DNA of 35,125 bases from NCBI RefSeq assembly GCF_001440405.1, contig NZ_LLXX01000189.1, positions 1 through 35,125 on the forward strand. The letters are read 5' to 3'. The translations under genes and the position numbers were made by a program. This DNA is from Bradyrhizobium valentinum. GTDB lineage: Bacteria > Pseudomonadota > Alphaproteobacteria > Rhizobiales > Xanthobacteraceae. Below, one piece after another: positions 16,503-25,472 of the stretch. Within the stretch, counting starts at the first letter, position 1, and each line of letters starts with the position of its first letter. Under the pieces are notes generated by a model. That model saw only the letters and a program-made list of their open reading frames with translations, was not told the DNA's origin and did no database searches.

Positions 16503-17667
16503 CCGTGTCTCTTTCCTCAAGCTCGATCTGGTCGATAACGCCGCGAAGCTCCACTCGGCCCACCTTCAGCAGCTCCGCCAATTGTCCTTCCGACATGAGC
16601 TCGCGCTTCCAGGCGGCATGCGCCATCAGGCTCAGGCGGTGGGAGATGGGTCGGTCCGCGTCGCTCTTTGCGGGATCGCGGCGATCGGCCATTTCGCCGA
16701 GGACCTCTCGGACATTGTCATCGGTGATGCCGCCGTTGTTTTCGAACCATGCCCAAGTGCCTTTCTTGGCAAGGCCCAATTCCTCGAGCCGCAGCCCGCA
16801 GGCTTGGCGCGAGATATTATATTGCTGGGCGAGGAGAATGATCAGGCGCCGGGTCGTTTTGCCGGTGATCTCCTTCAGTTGGCGGAAGCTTTCCGAGAAG
16901 CTCTCGGCTGGCGTCAGGAATGCACGGCCAAAGACGTTGGCATAGCGTTCATCGCGTGAGAGGAACTTCTCATCGTCTTCGAGCACTTCGGGAATCCGAC
17001 GGGTACCATAGAAGTGGCCGACCTCATGCGCCGCGGACTGGATGCGCCGCGGCAATGGGTGGCTGGCGTTTAGAAGTATGCAGGCGCCGACACTTTCATC
17101 GTAGGTGAAGAGGCCAGCAACCTTTGAACTGGATGAGAGACGACGCTGATACAATCGGATGCCAAGACCCAGTTCGATGACCGAGAAGATGTCGGCGATC
17201 GGCCCCGGACCGAGACCCAGCCAGTCGCGCAATTCCTTGGCATGCTTTTCTGCGAGGGCCGCAACGTCGCCCTCGTTTATACCGTGTTCCGGGGGGTAAT
17301 TTCGACGTCGCTGGATGCCGAGGATATTCTCCATTTCAACGTCCGCTTTAATCAGGTCGTTGAATAGCTGAACGGCTTCAGTGGTGTGCGCGTCCTCCGT
17401 CTCCCGCAACTTGCGGAACCGAGGCATCAGATCGGTATGCACTGCCTCGCGGCGGAGGAGGGCGTTGACCGATACGCCGTAGTGGCGCGCGAGCGTCTGG
17501 ATTTCCTGGATGCGCACACGGCGCACGCCCTTCTCGATGGATACAAGGGTGGGGCGGGACATGCCGATGACCTGGGCCGCGTCATCCTGGCGGACGTCTG
17601 CGTTCTCCCGTGCTATCCGCAGGCGGCGTCCTATTTCCTGTGCGCTCAGCTCATTCAGATCAGCCAT
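16477..17667 (-). CDS. XRE-family regulator fused to ImmA/IrrE metallopeptidase
   Basis: 396 residues from the ATG at 17667, which follows GGAGGG. Residues about 10-70 are an XRE helix-turn-helix (RRLRIARENADVRQDDAAQVIGMSRPTL...). Residues about 190-250 contain the zinc protease motif AAHEVGHFY (H214, E215, H218). Proteins of this COG2856 class cleave repressors or antitoxins (ImmA, IrrE). The DNA-binding domain probably represses its own operon through the ATCTGACA repeats at 19653-19694. Its start overlaps the end of the QueC-like frame by 8 bases and its end overlaps the PIN gene. Confidence 0.9.
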   Translation of the reverse strand: MADLNELSAQEIGRRLRIARENADVRQDDAAQVIGMSRPTLVSIEKGVRRVRIQEIQTLARHYGVSVNALLRREAVHTDLMPRFRKLRETEDAHTTEAVQLFNDLIKADVEMENILGIQRRRNYPPEHGINEGDVAALAEKHAKELRDWLGLGPGPIADIFSVIELGLGIRLYQRRLSSSSKVAGLFTYDESVGACILLNASHPLPRRIQSAAHEVGHFYGTRRIPEVLEDDEKFLSRDERYANVFGRAFLTPAESFSESFRQLKEITGKTTRRLIILLAQQYNISRQACGLRLEELGLAKKGTWAWFENNGGITDDNVREVLGEMADRRDPAKSDADRPISHRLSLMAHAAWKRELMSEGQLAELLKVGRVELRGVIDQIELEERDTDELHKLPD

Positions 17668-19045
17668 TGCGCCCTCCATCCATCCAGCTTTTCAAAAAGC
17701 TTTGATCTCCTTGCGCGGACAAAAATGCCCGCCATTCCTCGGCATGAGTTACCAACATCGTCCTCAGTTTCTTCAGAGTGTCTTCGTAGTTTTCCGCTAT
17801 CGCAGCTGAGATTTGCGAGGCGTGAACGCGAATGTTCTCGTCAGGCAAGCCGCTCATGTCCGCGAGATGCTGCAGGTGACGCGCACCGACGCTTCCGTAT
17901 TCGACCATGATGTCCCGATCAGCCTTTTGGGGTATGACCGACAAGGCATCGGCCGCGTCAGAAGCGGCAAGGTCGGACACGATATACGTACCAGGCGCCT
18001 CGTTAACGCCAGCGGCATGCAGGCTGAGGCGTCTCAGCAAGCAAGCCGCGCACAGGCCACACTGCTTCCTACCTTCCTACCGCCTACATTGACGACCCGG
18101 CGCGTTTGCCAACAGGAATGGGTACTGTCAGATGCTGTTCGGACTTTCCGATCATGTCCAGAAACGCGCGCAACGTCTGACCTTTCGTCGACCAGAGGCG
18201 TGGCTGCTCAAACCGCACTCGGTAGCCCAGCACTGCCTTGATGAAGCGCTCCATCTTCCGAAAGAACGTCGGATGGTTGCGATAGTCGGCGTAGATGTTG
18301 TGCAGCGGGAGAAGTACCGGCCCAAGCGCGCCCTGGCCGCTCTCCGGAACAATGACGCGCGTCACGTTTGAGAGCTGTGCAGCAATCGCCGTCACCGCCG
18401 CAAACTGAAATCCCCGCGAGCGGAAGCTGCTTTCGTTCCCGCGATATCCCTTCACTTTGAAGGGAATCTGCGTGAAATAACTATCCCCGTTTTTGCGCCG
18501 CTGGCGATTGCCCGCGACCCGGATACACAGTGCCTCAGCCTCGCTCCCGCTCAGAGCGGAGACGGCACGCGAATCCAAACCATCGCTGTAAGCGACGGCG
18601 AAGGTCTTGGCCTTGCCGAAGTCCAACGGCATCTGCCGCGGCCGATCGGCGAGAGGTTCTTTGCCTGGACAAAGGTCAATCGCCATGCGTCGCCGGTCAG
18701 GTGGTTCAAGACGCCGTGCAGGGCCTTCAGAACCTCCGGCTTCTGCCAGGCCTTAAGGTCGATGACTGGGATCGCCACATCGAAGGTTCGGCGCCAGCCC
18801 AACGGACGCTTCCAACGCCGGTCAGCGAACTCGATGGCGGCGCAGAGAACAAGCATATCGTAGTGCAGCGGCTCGAAGCCCTTTACGTCAAAGCTATCCA
18901 GAACCGCCGGATTAAAGTAAATGTGACGGCCGACCTCCGCGATCACAGCACCCTTCGGGAGGGTGCGGCGGCTGCGCTCCTGTCCCTTCTCGATAACGAT
19001 CAAGCGCTTTTCTTGCATCGGTGAGTATTTCGGATTGGCGCTCAC
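17660..19045 (-). pseudogene. QueC/QatC-like PP-loop protein, split by two frameshifts
   Basis: Three consecutive frames make one protein of about 455 residues. The first, from the GTG at 19045 (MSANPKYSPMQEKR), runs to about 18655. The second carries the nucleotide-binding PP-loop (VAYSDGLDSRAVSAL, in place of SGGxDS) and ends at a stop near 18085. The third carries the zinc site QCGLCAACLLRRLSLHAAG and ends at 17660. This layout (long N-terminal region, PP-loop, CxxC cysteines) is that of the QueC-like proteins of the Qat defence system and type IV CBASS, rather than of the 230-residue housekeeping QueC. The GTG overlaps the upstream stop (GTGA) and the end overlaps the XRE-ImmA start. As read, it is inactive. 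Confidence 0.7.
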
Positions 19046-19619
19046 TCTTCGGGCCCCTCATCTACGCCGGCTTTCTTCTCAACCGCCTGCCTGAACGCGC
19101 GCTTGTTGCCGGTGGCCAAGGCGTCGCAGAGTTCGCTGGGCTTGATAGCAGCGGACGTCTCGCGGTTCCGCTCGATTCCCCTTCTGGTAATCTTCGCGGC
19201 TCATGTCGCCGAGCTCGCGGGCACGAATGCATTCTTCGTCGAGCCGGTTTTTGATGGTGCCGATCCATTCTTTTGTCGTGCTGTCGAGCGCCTGATCGAG
19301 CGCCTTCTCGGGAGGGAGTTGATCCCGGAGATTCGCAATCAGATGTCTTTGCAGGGTATCCGCCAGTGGCGACGTCGGATGAGACTCGAAAATCGTTTCG
19401 ACCGCCGTGACCGGGTCTAAGTCCATTTGGGGGCGGTCGGCATGAGCTTTGAGTTCATCGAAAAGGGGACTGAACGTCTTCATGTCCACGTCACCGATCA
19501 TGCTGTGGCACGCCTGCGTCGTTCGCTCCTCACGGCTCGTGGCGTCGCTGACCAGGTCTTGGCCATAACGCTTCCAGCTGCTGGGCAACTCCGCATTTCT
19601 GAATGGGTCCATTGCTCAT
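19042..19619 (-). pseudogene. Small helical protein preceding the QueC-like gene, frameshifted
   Basis: The main frame from the ATG at 19612 (MDPFRNAELPSSWKRYGQDL) is coherent to about 19190 (DMSREDYQKG). There a one-base shift gives the true end (IERNRETSAAIKPSELCDALATGNKRAF...EEGPEE-like acidic tail), whose TGA overlaps the next gene's GTG. The ribosome-binding site GGGAGG is better placed for the ATG at 19619 (MSNGP), which is out of frame by one base, so a second indel at the start is possible. Intact length would be about 190 residues. I do not recognise the family. By position it corresponds to the protein paired with QueC-like enzymes in Qat loci (QatB), but sequence similarity was not established. 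Confidence 0.6.
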
Positions 19620-19638
19620 GGCCGCCTCCCATGTCGGC

Positions 19639-19694
19639 AAAATAGTAACAAAATCTGACAATGTCAATATATACCGTAAATTATCTGACATTGG
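19639..19694 (-). promoter_or_regulatory. Promoter and operator repeats of the QueC-ImmA-PIN operon
   Basis: On the minus strand, TTGACA (19667-19662) and TATTTT (19644-19639) are spaced 17 bases apart. ATCTGACAATG (19653-19663) overlaps the promoter, and ATCTGACATTG (19683-19693) lies 30 bases away on the same face of the helix. The first forms part of an imperfect palindrome (TGACAATGTCA). The XRE protein of this operon is the obvious candidate to bind here. Confidence 0.6.
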
Positions 19695-19810
19695 AGATCC
19701 GTCTAAGCAAACCGCTTAATTCGTCTGATGCGGTCCTTTCGCGGGGCGGTTTGTTCTAGAAGTGCGCCGGAAGGGGTAATTCTTAGCCCATACGGCGCGT
19801 TTTCGCCATC

Positions 19811-19836
19811 AAAGGGACGGCCGATCGGCCCCTTTT
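19811..19836. terminator. Hairpin between divergent promoters
   Basis: GGCCGATCGGCC is a perfect palindrome. It is flanked by AAAGG and CCTTTT, which extend the stem across a small bulge and end in a short T-run. It may isolate the AbiE promoter from upstream transcription. Confidence 0.35.
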
Positions 19837-19850
19837 CTCAGGAAGATTTG

Positions 19851-19880
19851 TTGACAAATTTGCGTCAGACTGGCTATTTA
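19851..19880 (+). promoter_or_regulatory. Probable abiE promoter
   Basis: TTGACA (19851-19856) and TATTTA (19875-19880) are separated by 18 bases, about 30 bases before the AbiEi start codon at 19911. The AbiEi class of antitoxin normally represses its own promoter. Confidence 0.55.
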
Positions 19881-19910
19881 TTACCCGCCTTGGCGCAGAA
19901 TTGAAGACTT

Positions 19911-20723
19911 ATGCAATCCCGCCAGCACAAAACGGCCAGCTTCCTGTCGGCTCATCCGGTCTTCACCCGGGCTGAGTTCGCGGCGGCCTTCGGCCATCCG
20001 GCGAGCGCGGCCAATGTCACCAGCCTGCTTAGGCATCACCTGCGCGCTGGCAACATTAAGCGGGTCAGTCGCGAGGTGTTTGCCGCAGTGCCGGCCCACA
20101 TGGCGGCGGAGCGGATGGTGATCGACCGCTTCGCCGCGGCGAGCAAGCTGCGTCCCGATGGGGTCCTGGGATTTCACTCAGCCCTTGAGCTGCACGGCAT
20201 AGCCTATTCCGAGTTCAACGAGGTTCAGCTTATCAGCGCCGGACGGACCGAGCGCGTGGACCTGCCATTTGGTGCTTGCCGATTCGTCACGCCGGCGAAG
20301 GCGTTGGCGGCGACAGGCAAGGCCAACTACCTGACCGCGACTATGGACCGGCAGGGAGTGACGGTCCGTGTGACGGCGGTCGAACGCACGGTCGTCGATG
20401 TCCTACATCGGCCAGAACTCGCGGGCGGCGGCGAGGAAGTTCTGAAGTCGCTGGATCTGGTGCGCTATCTCGATCCGGCGAAGGTCGCCGACTATGTCGA
20501 GCTGCTGGATAATCGGTCGCTCGCCTCGGTTTCCGGCTGGTGGCTCGAGAAGCGGCGCGCCGCGCTCGGCGTCTCCGACGATGTCCTGGCGCGCCTGCGA
20601 ACACGGCTTCCACGATCAAAGCATTATGCGCTGGGTGCGGAACCCGGTCATGCGGTGCTCGTCGAGCCATGGCGCGTGCTTCTCCCAGCGCAGGCGGTCG
20701 ACGCCGCCTTTGAAGGCGTTTGA
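19911..20723 (+). CDS. abiEi: AbiEi-type antitoxin / autorepressor
   Basis: 270 residues. The N-terminal winged helix (VFTRAEFAAAF to RAGNIKRVSREVFAAV) is typical of the AbiEi family, followed by the central domain with GVLGFHSALELHGI and SAVERTVVD-like text (VTAVERTVVDVL). It overlaps the toxin gene by one base (TGATG), as usual for type IV AbiE pairs. It represses the operon and neutralises AbiEii without stable binding. Apparently intact. Confidence 0.85.
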   Translation: MQSRQHKTASFLSAHPVFTRAEFAAAFGHPASAANVTSLLRHHLRAGNIKRVSREVFAAVPAHMAAERMVIDRFAAASKLRPDGVLGFHSALELHGIAYSEFNEVQLISAGRTERVDLPFGACRFVTPAKALAATGKANYLTATMDRQGVTVRVTAVERTVVDVLHRPELAGGGEEVLKSLDLVRYLDPAKVADYVELLDNRSLASVSGWWLEKRRAALGVSDDVLARLRTRLPRSKHYALGAEPGHAVLVEPWRVLLPAQAVDAAFEGV

Positions 20724-21763
20724 TGGTCGCGTCGCGAGAAACGCTTCAGGACATCGCGGCCGAGCGGCAGCTCCAGCCCGCGACGCTGGAGCGTGTGATC
20801 CGGCTGATCGACATTCTCGATGCCTTCGGCGCCGACACGCTGATCGGGCCGCGCGTCGCCTTGAAGGGCGGCACGGCACTCAACGTCTTTCATTCCGATC
20901 TGGACCGCCTCTCTGTCGATATCGACGTCAACTATGTCGGCGCGGTCGACAAGGAACAGATGGACGCCGACCGCCCGGGATTGGAAGACCGGATCGAGCG
21001 CTTGATGGAATCGAAAGGGTACGTCGCGCGGCGTGAGCCGTCCGAGCACGCTGGCGGCAAATGGATTTATCGCTACGCCTCTGCGCTGGGCGGCGCGGGG
21101 ACCATCGAGATCGATATCAATTATCTCTACCGCGGCCCGCTCTACGGCGTGGATCGCATGCCATCGGTGGCAATCGGATCCTACCAGGCCACGAATGTTC
21201 CGGTCCTCGATATCCACGAGATCGTCGCCGGCAAGATGGTCGCGCTGATCACGCGGCGCACCGCGCGCGATCTGTTCGACGCCCACCGGATCATCGCCAT
21301 GCCGTCTCTCGACTGGGCGAAGATCAAGGCGGCCACCTTGATGATCGGTGCGAGCGCCAAGAGCTTCGACTGGCGCACAGCCTCGCCCGAGGAGATCGGA
21401 TGCGAGGTCGGCGACATTACCGGCAACCTGACCATGTGCCTGCACGATCGGTATTTCGACGGCTTTGGCGGCCCAGCAGCTTGGATCGAGAGCGTCACGA
21501 CCGAATGCCGGGAGAAGCTCGCGCCGCTGTTTAAGTTCACAGCGGGGGAGGGCGCATTTTTGGATGCCGTGCTGGACCGGGGTGAGATCGCCGCGTCTTC
21601 TCTGGAGGTGCCAGCAAACGTGCGCGCCTCGATAGAAGCCAGTCCGGCCCTGCGGTGGAAAGCGCAGAATGTCAAAGCTTGGAAATCTGGCGACAAGTTG
21701 CTGGCGCCACGTACAAGACGAGCAGCGCGGCCACGTGGAGAGACTAGGAGCCTGTCTGAGTAG
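20723..21763 (+). CDS. abiEii: AbiEii-type nucleotidyltransferase toxin
   Basis: 346 residues from the ATG at 20723. The nucleotidyltransferase signature is present as LKGGTALN (48-54) and LSVDIDVNY (64-71), giving the two metal-binding Asp residues. IHEIVAGKMVALITRRTARDLFD follows, the conserved 'KxxAl..R...RDlyD' block. The last 25 or so residues (basic, ending ETRSLSE) look foreign and run into the end of an IS1182 fragment near 21745, so the natural C-terminus may be slightly shortened. Members transfer nucleotides to tRNA or other targets and stop growth on phage infection. Confidence 0.85.
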   Translation: MVASRETLQDIAAERQLQPATLERVIRLIDILDAFGADTLIGPRVALKGGTALNVFHSDLDRLSVDIDVNYVGAVDKEQMDADRPGLEDRIERLMESKGYVARREPSEHAGGKWIYRYASALGGAGTIEIDINYLYRGPLYGVDRMPSVAIGSYQATNVPVLDIHEIVAGKMVALITRRTARDLFDAHRIIAMPSLDWAKIKAATLMIGASAKSFDWRTASPEEIGCEVGDITGNLTMCLHDRYFDGFGGPAAWIESVTTECREKLAPLFKFTAGEGAFLDAVLDRGEIAASSLEVPANVRASIEASPALRWKAQNVKAWKSGDKLLAPRTRRAARPRGETRSLSE

Positions 21764-22290
21764 TGACTGGTCAAGAGGGTGCGAGTCTGATTCCTTGCGT
21801 GGCCATGAGCAAGGAATTTCGCCCCTGGAAGATCGACGAGGTCCAGCTTCTGCCGCCGAGCGCGTCAGGACTATGTGCCGCAGGACCACATTTGCGGTTG
21901 ATCGTGTCGCTGGTCAAGGAAAGCCTTGATCTATCGGCGATCCTAGGCCGCTACCGGAGCGGGCTGGGTCAGCCGCCGTTTGATCCGCGGATGATGACGG
22001 CGCTGCTTCTACACGGCTATGCGAGCGGCATCTACTCGTCGCGGCGGATCGCCAGGGCGACGGTGGAGCGGGCGGATTTCATGATGATCGTGGCCGGCGA
22101 CCCGGCGGACTTCCGCACGATCTCGGAGTTCCGGCGGCGGCATCTTAAGGCGCTGGCCGACCTGTTCGTGCAGGTGTTGAAGCTGTCCGGCTTGACGGCG
22201 GGCGAGGCTGAGACGCTTGTTGCCGGCTTCACTGCGAACTGCCCGATCTACGACACACTGAAACGTGGCGGCCCGTCGAGATCTCCTGGA
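21749..22290 (+). mobile_element. IS1182-family transposase fragment
   Basis: Begins at GAGCCTGTCTGAGTAGTGAC and encodes MSKEFRPWKIDEVQLLPPS, then a frame disturbance at about 21855-21900 (QDYVPQDH is in another frame) and IVSLVKESLDLSAILGRYRSG, the DUF772 N-terminal region of IS1182 transposases. It ends after about 140 residues near 22195-22290, without the catalytic DDE core. A non-functional remnant between the AbiE pair and the monooxygenase pseudogene. Confidence 0.8.
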
Positions 22291-22304
22291 CTGTGAGCTG
22301 ACCG

Positions 22305-23631
22305 ATGCCTGACAAGAAACTGCACCTTGCCGCCTTTGTCTCTGCAGGTCCGGTCTCCGGCAGCCATGCTGGCTGGCGGCATCCGGAAGCGGACGGCGAC
22401 CTGCTGTCCGCCGCCTACTACCAGAATATCGGCCGGCTGCTGGAGGAAGGGCGTTTCGATCTTCTGTTCATTGCCGACATTCTCGCGATCCCGGACACGC
22501 TGGGCGGCAGCCTCAACAGCCAGCTTCGCTACGGCGCGCTGGGTGCATTACGGCTCGATCCGCTGGTGGTGCTCTCGATCATCGCGGGCGCGACCAAGCA
22601 TCTCGGTCTTGGCGCGACCCTTTCGACAACCTACGCCCAGCCCTATGTCCTGGCGCGCGCGCTCGCGACGCTCGATCATCTCAGCGGCGGTCGCGCCGCC
22701 TGGAACATCGTCACCTCGTTTCAGGAGGCGGAGGCGCGCAATTTCGGCCTGACCGAGTAGCTCTCGCGCGAGGGGCGCTACGAGCGCGCCGACGAATTTC
22801 TGGAGGTCGTGACCAAGCTGTGGAATTCGTGGGAGGATGGTGCGCTGGTCCGGGATCGCCAGACGCCGCTGTTCGCCGACCCTGCGCGGGTGCACCGGAT
22901 CGATCATTCCGGCAAATGGTTCAATGTGCGCGGCCCGCTCAATGTCAGCCGGCTCCGCAAGGACGTCCGGTCTTCATCCAAGCTGGCGCTTCGGATCGTG
23001 GCCGCGATTTCGCTGCGCGATGGGCCGAGATCATCTTCGTGACGCCGGGCCTGATCGATGTCGCTGTCGAATTCCGCAACGACTTGCACGCCCGCGCGGT
23101 CCGTTTCGGTCGCGACCCTGATACAGTCAAGGTGTTGCCCGGCATCGTCCCGGTCATTGGCGACACGGAGAAGCAGGCCAAGGCGCTACACGACCAGCTC
23201 CACGAATTGTCGCATCCGGAGTCCGGTCTCTCGACTTTGTCCTATCATCTCGGCGTTGATCTCTCGCGCTTCCCGCAGGACGAGGTCCTGCCTGAGAATC
23301 TCGACGTTCCCGGCGTCGAAGGGCACTACCGTGAGGTCGCCGAGCTGACGCGGCGCTCAGGCTTCAGCCTTGCTGAGCTAGGACAGCGCTACGCGCGGGG
23401 AGAACCACCAGCGGCTTCGCCGGCACGCCCAGCACGGTGGCTGATCGCATGCAGGAGTGGTTCGAGGCGGGTGCTTGCGACGGCTTCATGTTGCAGGTCC
23501 CATATCTGCCAGGCGGCTTGGAGGAGCTGGTCCACGGCCTCGTGCCGGAGCTGCAACATCGAGGGCTCCGCACTGAGTACGACGGCTCGACCTTGCGCGA
23601 TTCGCTCGGCTTGCCCCGGCCAGCGGGCTGA
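22305..23631 (+). pseudogene. LLM-class flavin-dependent monooxygenase (NtaA/SnaA/DmoA type), dead
   Basis: Starts MPDKKLHLAAFVSAGPVSG, with the family's YYQNIGRLLEEGRFDLLFIAD and TLDHLSGGRAAWNIVTS blocks. A TAG at 22758-22760 (following GLTE) interrupts the frame; the family usually has Gln or Lys in this region. Frameshifts near 22955 and 23400 follow; the pieces PVFIQAGASDRGRDFAARWAE and STVADRMQEWFEAGACDGFML complete the protein to a TGA at 23631. The intact enzyme would be an FMNH2-dependent monooxygenase of about 440 residues. At least three lesions show that it has not been under selection. Confidence 0.85.
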
Positions 23632-23895
23632 GGTCGCCCATGCCCACCCGACGCTATGCTCAAGCTTCAGCCACTCCCACGATACGCAGCTCATGAGGTA
23701 TCGTGATCGTGCGATAAATCTCCATTTACGGCCTGAAAAAACACGGCCTGCGACCAGCAAGTCATTGATAATGCTCAGTGCGCAGATAACTCTCAATCAG
23801 TGGCCTGGTCAGCGTCCACTCAGGCAACAAGCGCAGGATCTCTTGTTCAATCAATCGCAATAATCGGGTGTTGCGCCTCCCCGCAACCAAGCTTC
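23632..23895. other. Intergenic region without a recognised gene
   Basis: Lies between the dead monooxygenase and the terminator. It contains the short direct repeat ACGGCCTGAAAAAAC/ACGGCCT and no convincing open frame or ribosome-binding site. I could not fit a tRNA. A small RNA ending at the terminator is possible but not shown. Confidence 0.35.
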
Positions 23896-23935
23896 AAGCC
23901 CTTGAAAACGTATCGTTTTCGAGGGCTTTTTGTTG
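23896..23935 (+). terminator. Strong rho-independent terminator
   Basis: AAGCCCTTGAAAACG, a TAT loop and CGTTTTCGAGGGCTT form a 15-bp stem with a single T-G pair (23896-23928), followed by TTTTTGTTG. Orientation is rightward. No intact gene ends just before it. Confidence 0.75.
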
Positions 23936-24191
23936 TTCGAGTTTTGATCCCAAATTTCGTTCATGGAAGCGCCGTGGAAGCGGCAGAAGGAAAGTCGCAG
24001 CGTAAGATCGATGGGGTTGCGCGCGACGAAATGACTCCAATTGTGATCGGAGGCCCACTGGGAGCGCCGCCATCCAAGGTTTTGCTGCGCCGACTTTGCC
24101 CACTCCACAGCTGGACTACGATTTGGGGGTGGTTAGAGTCTCTTCGGGCGCCAAATTGCCACCATTCAGAATAAGTCCGCGAACCCAATCA

Positions 24192-25472
24192 TTATGTGGC
24201 CCTGAGATCCTCCAACAATGAAGCGGCTAACGCTTCTTCAGCAATGGAGAGCCGATGTTGCTGCATGGCCGTCATTAACCTTTCGTCCCATAACGCGGGC
24301 GCAGCCTTTCCCGTGAGAGCCTGTCCAAGACATGAGGTCTGTTCGACGGCGGACTCGTAGTCGCTCGCCCCAAAACGCCAGGGTTGGGCGCCGTGCTCGC
24401 GCATGACGTGGTTGCCGATCCGCACTCCCGGCCAATCGAAATCGCCATGATAGAAAAGCTGCGCCCGCGCTTTAGCCAGCTGCGACAGCAGGCATCGCTG
24501 TGCTGCGGCGGGCATGCCGTCAGTGCAGACTAGCGGCGCGCAATCGGAGCCCCAGTGATCCGCGGCGATTGCGACCAGGTTGGGATTCTCACAGACATAG
24601 ACCTTGCGATCCGCCACGTCCCACGACGGTGGAGACCGCAACAGCGACCGCAGCGAAGCGTAAACAGGCTCTCCCTGCGACTGACTGTAATTTCCTGCAT
24701 CGCGCATGGGCAGGTTCAGGAACAGCACCGGGCGAGCCAATTCATTGACCAGCACGCCGGCCTTGGCCCACACGTCGCGGTCGCGCTCCGCACCACCGCC
24801 CGGCTCCAGCTCGCCGTCTCCCGTTGGCTCGCTATCGACGTCATCATTGTTGTAATCGGTTCGAGCGATTACCTGACGCCAGACCGTCAGTGCCAGGGTT
24901 GCCGTGGGCTGTCCGATGTCGAGCGCGTGGGCGTCGCCCAGCACGTCGGCGGCCAATTGCGAACGTGTGATGCCGCTCGCGGGCAGGCGTTGCAATACCG
25001 CTTCGACACGGCGACAGAGTTGGAGCGCCGCCGGTGGGCTCTGTCGTGCAAGGCGCTTGAGAAGCCCGATGCCGGCCGGAGCCTGCAGCAGTCCGATCAG
25101 TTCGCGGTGAGTGCAGCCGCCCAGCACATCCGACCACATTGTTTGCAGCGCAAGGCGCGTCGTGGCGAGATTCGAAATCGGGCCATCGAGTTTTTCAAGT
25201 GCGTCGCGCAGCGAAGCGGCGATGCCGGCATTCTGGAAAGCGGTGTCGACGAGGCGAACGTCGACTTGTAAGGATTTGGTGTAACGGAGCGGACGACCAA
25301 GCAGCGAAGCCAATGCAGCATGTTCCTCCGCGGTGAGCTTGCCGATGCGAAAGTTTTCAACCGTGGAGCCGAGCGATGCCCGTTCGAAACGCTGACGCAG
25401 GCGCTTGCGCAGCAAGGCGTAACGGTCGCCGCCAAGTAGGCGTTGCAGGCGTGGGTCGGTCGAGGAAATCAT
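24192..25472 (-). CDS. jetD: Wadjet JetD (TIGR02679/DUF2399, topoisomerase VI-like nuclease)
   Basis: 426 residues from the ATG at 25472, which overlaps the JetC stop (ATGA). A longer in-frame start at 25535 would lie deep in jetC. The C-terminal Toprim domain shows VYVCENPN (E295) and FYHGDFDWPG (D344, D346), the metal-binding set of the TopoVI-A-like nuclease that cuts plasmid DNA in the Wadjet complex. The N-terminal part is the DNA-binding arm typical of DUF2399/TIGR02679. Last gene of the operon, apparently intact. Confidence 0.9.
   Translation of the reverse strand: MISSTDPRLQRLLGGDRYALLRKRLRQRFERASLGSTVENFRIGKLTAEEHAALASLLGRPLRYTKSLQVDVRLVDTAFQNAGIAASLRDALEKLDGPISNLATTRLALQTMWSDVLGGCTHRELIGLLQAPAGIGLLKRLARQSPPAALQLCRRVEAVLQRLPASGITRSQLAADVLGDAHALDIGQPTATLALTVWRQVIARTDYNNDDVDSEPTGDGELEPGGGAERDRDVWAKAGVLVNELARPVLFLNLPMRDAGNYSQSQGEPVYASLRSLLRSPPSWDVADRKVYVCENPNLVAIAADHWGSDCAPLVCTDGMPAAAQRCLLSQLAKARAQLFYHGDFDWPGVRIGNHVMREHGAQPWRFGASDYESAVEQTSCLGQALTGKAAPALWDERLMTAMQQHRLSIAEEALAASLLEDLRAT

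Noticed and set aside
10061..19619. A working Qat defence system
   Set aside because: The KAP and QueC-like genes are frameshifted, lie on opposite strands 6 kb apart, and no TatD-type gene was found.
23632..23930. A tRNA or attachment site near the terminator
   Set aside because: No cloverleaf or T-loop consensus could be fitted and no matching direct repeat was found at the other island edge.
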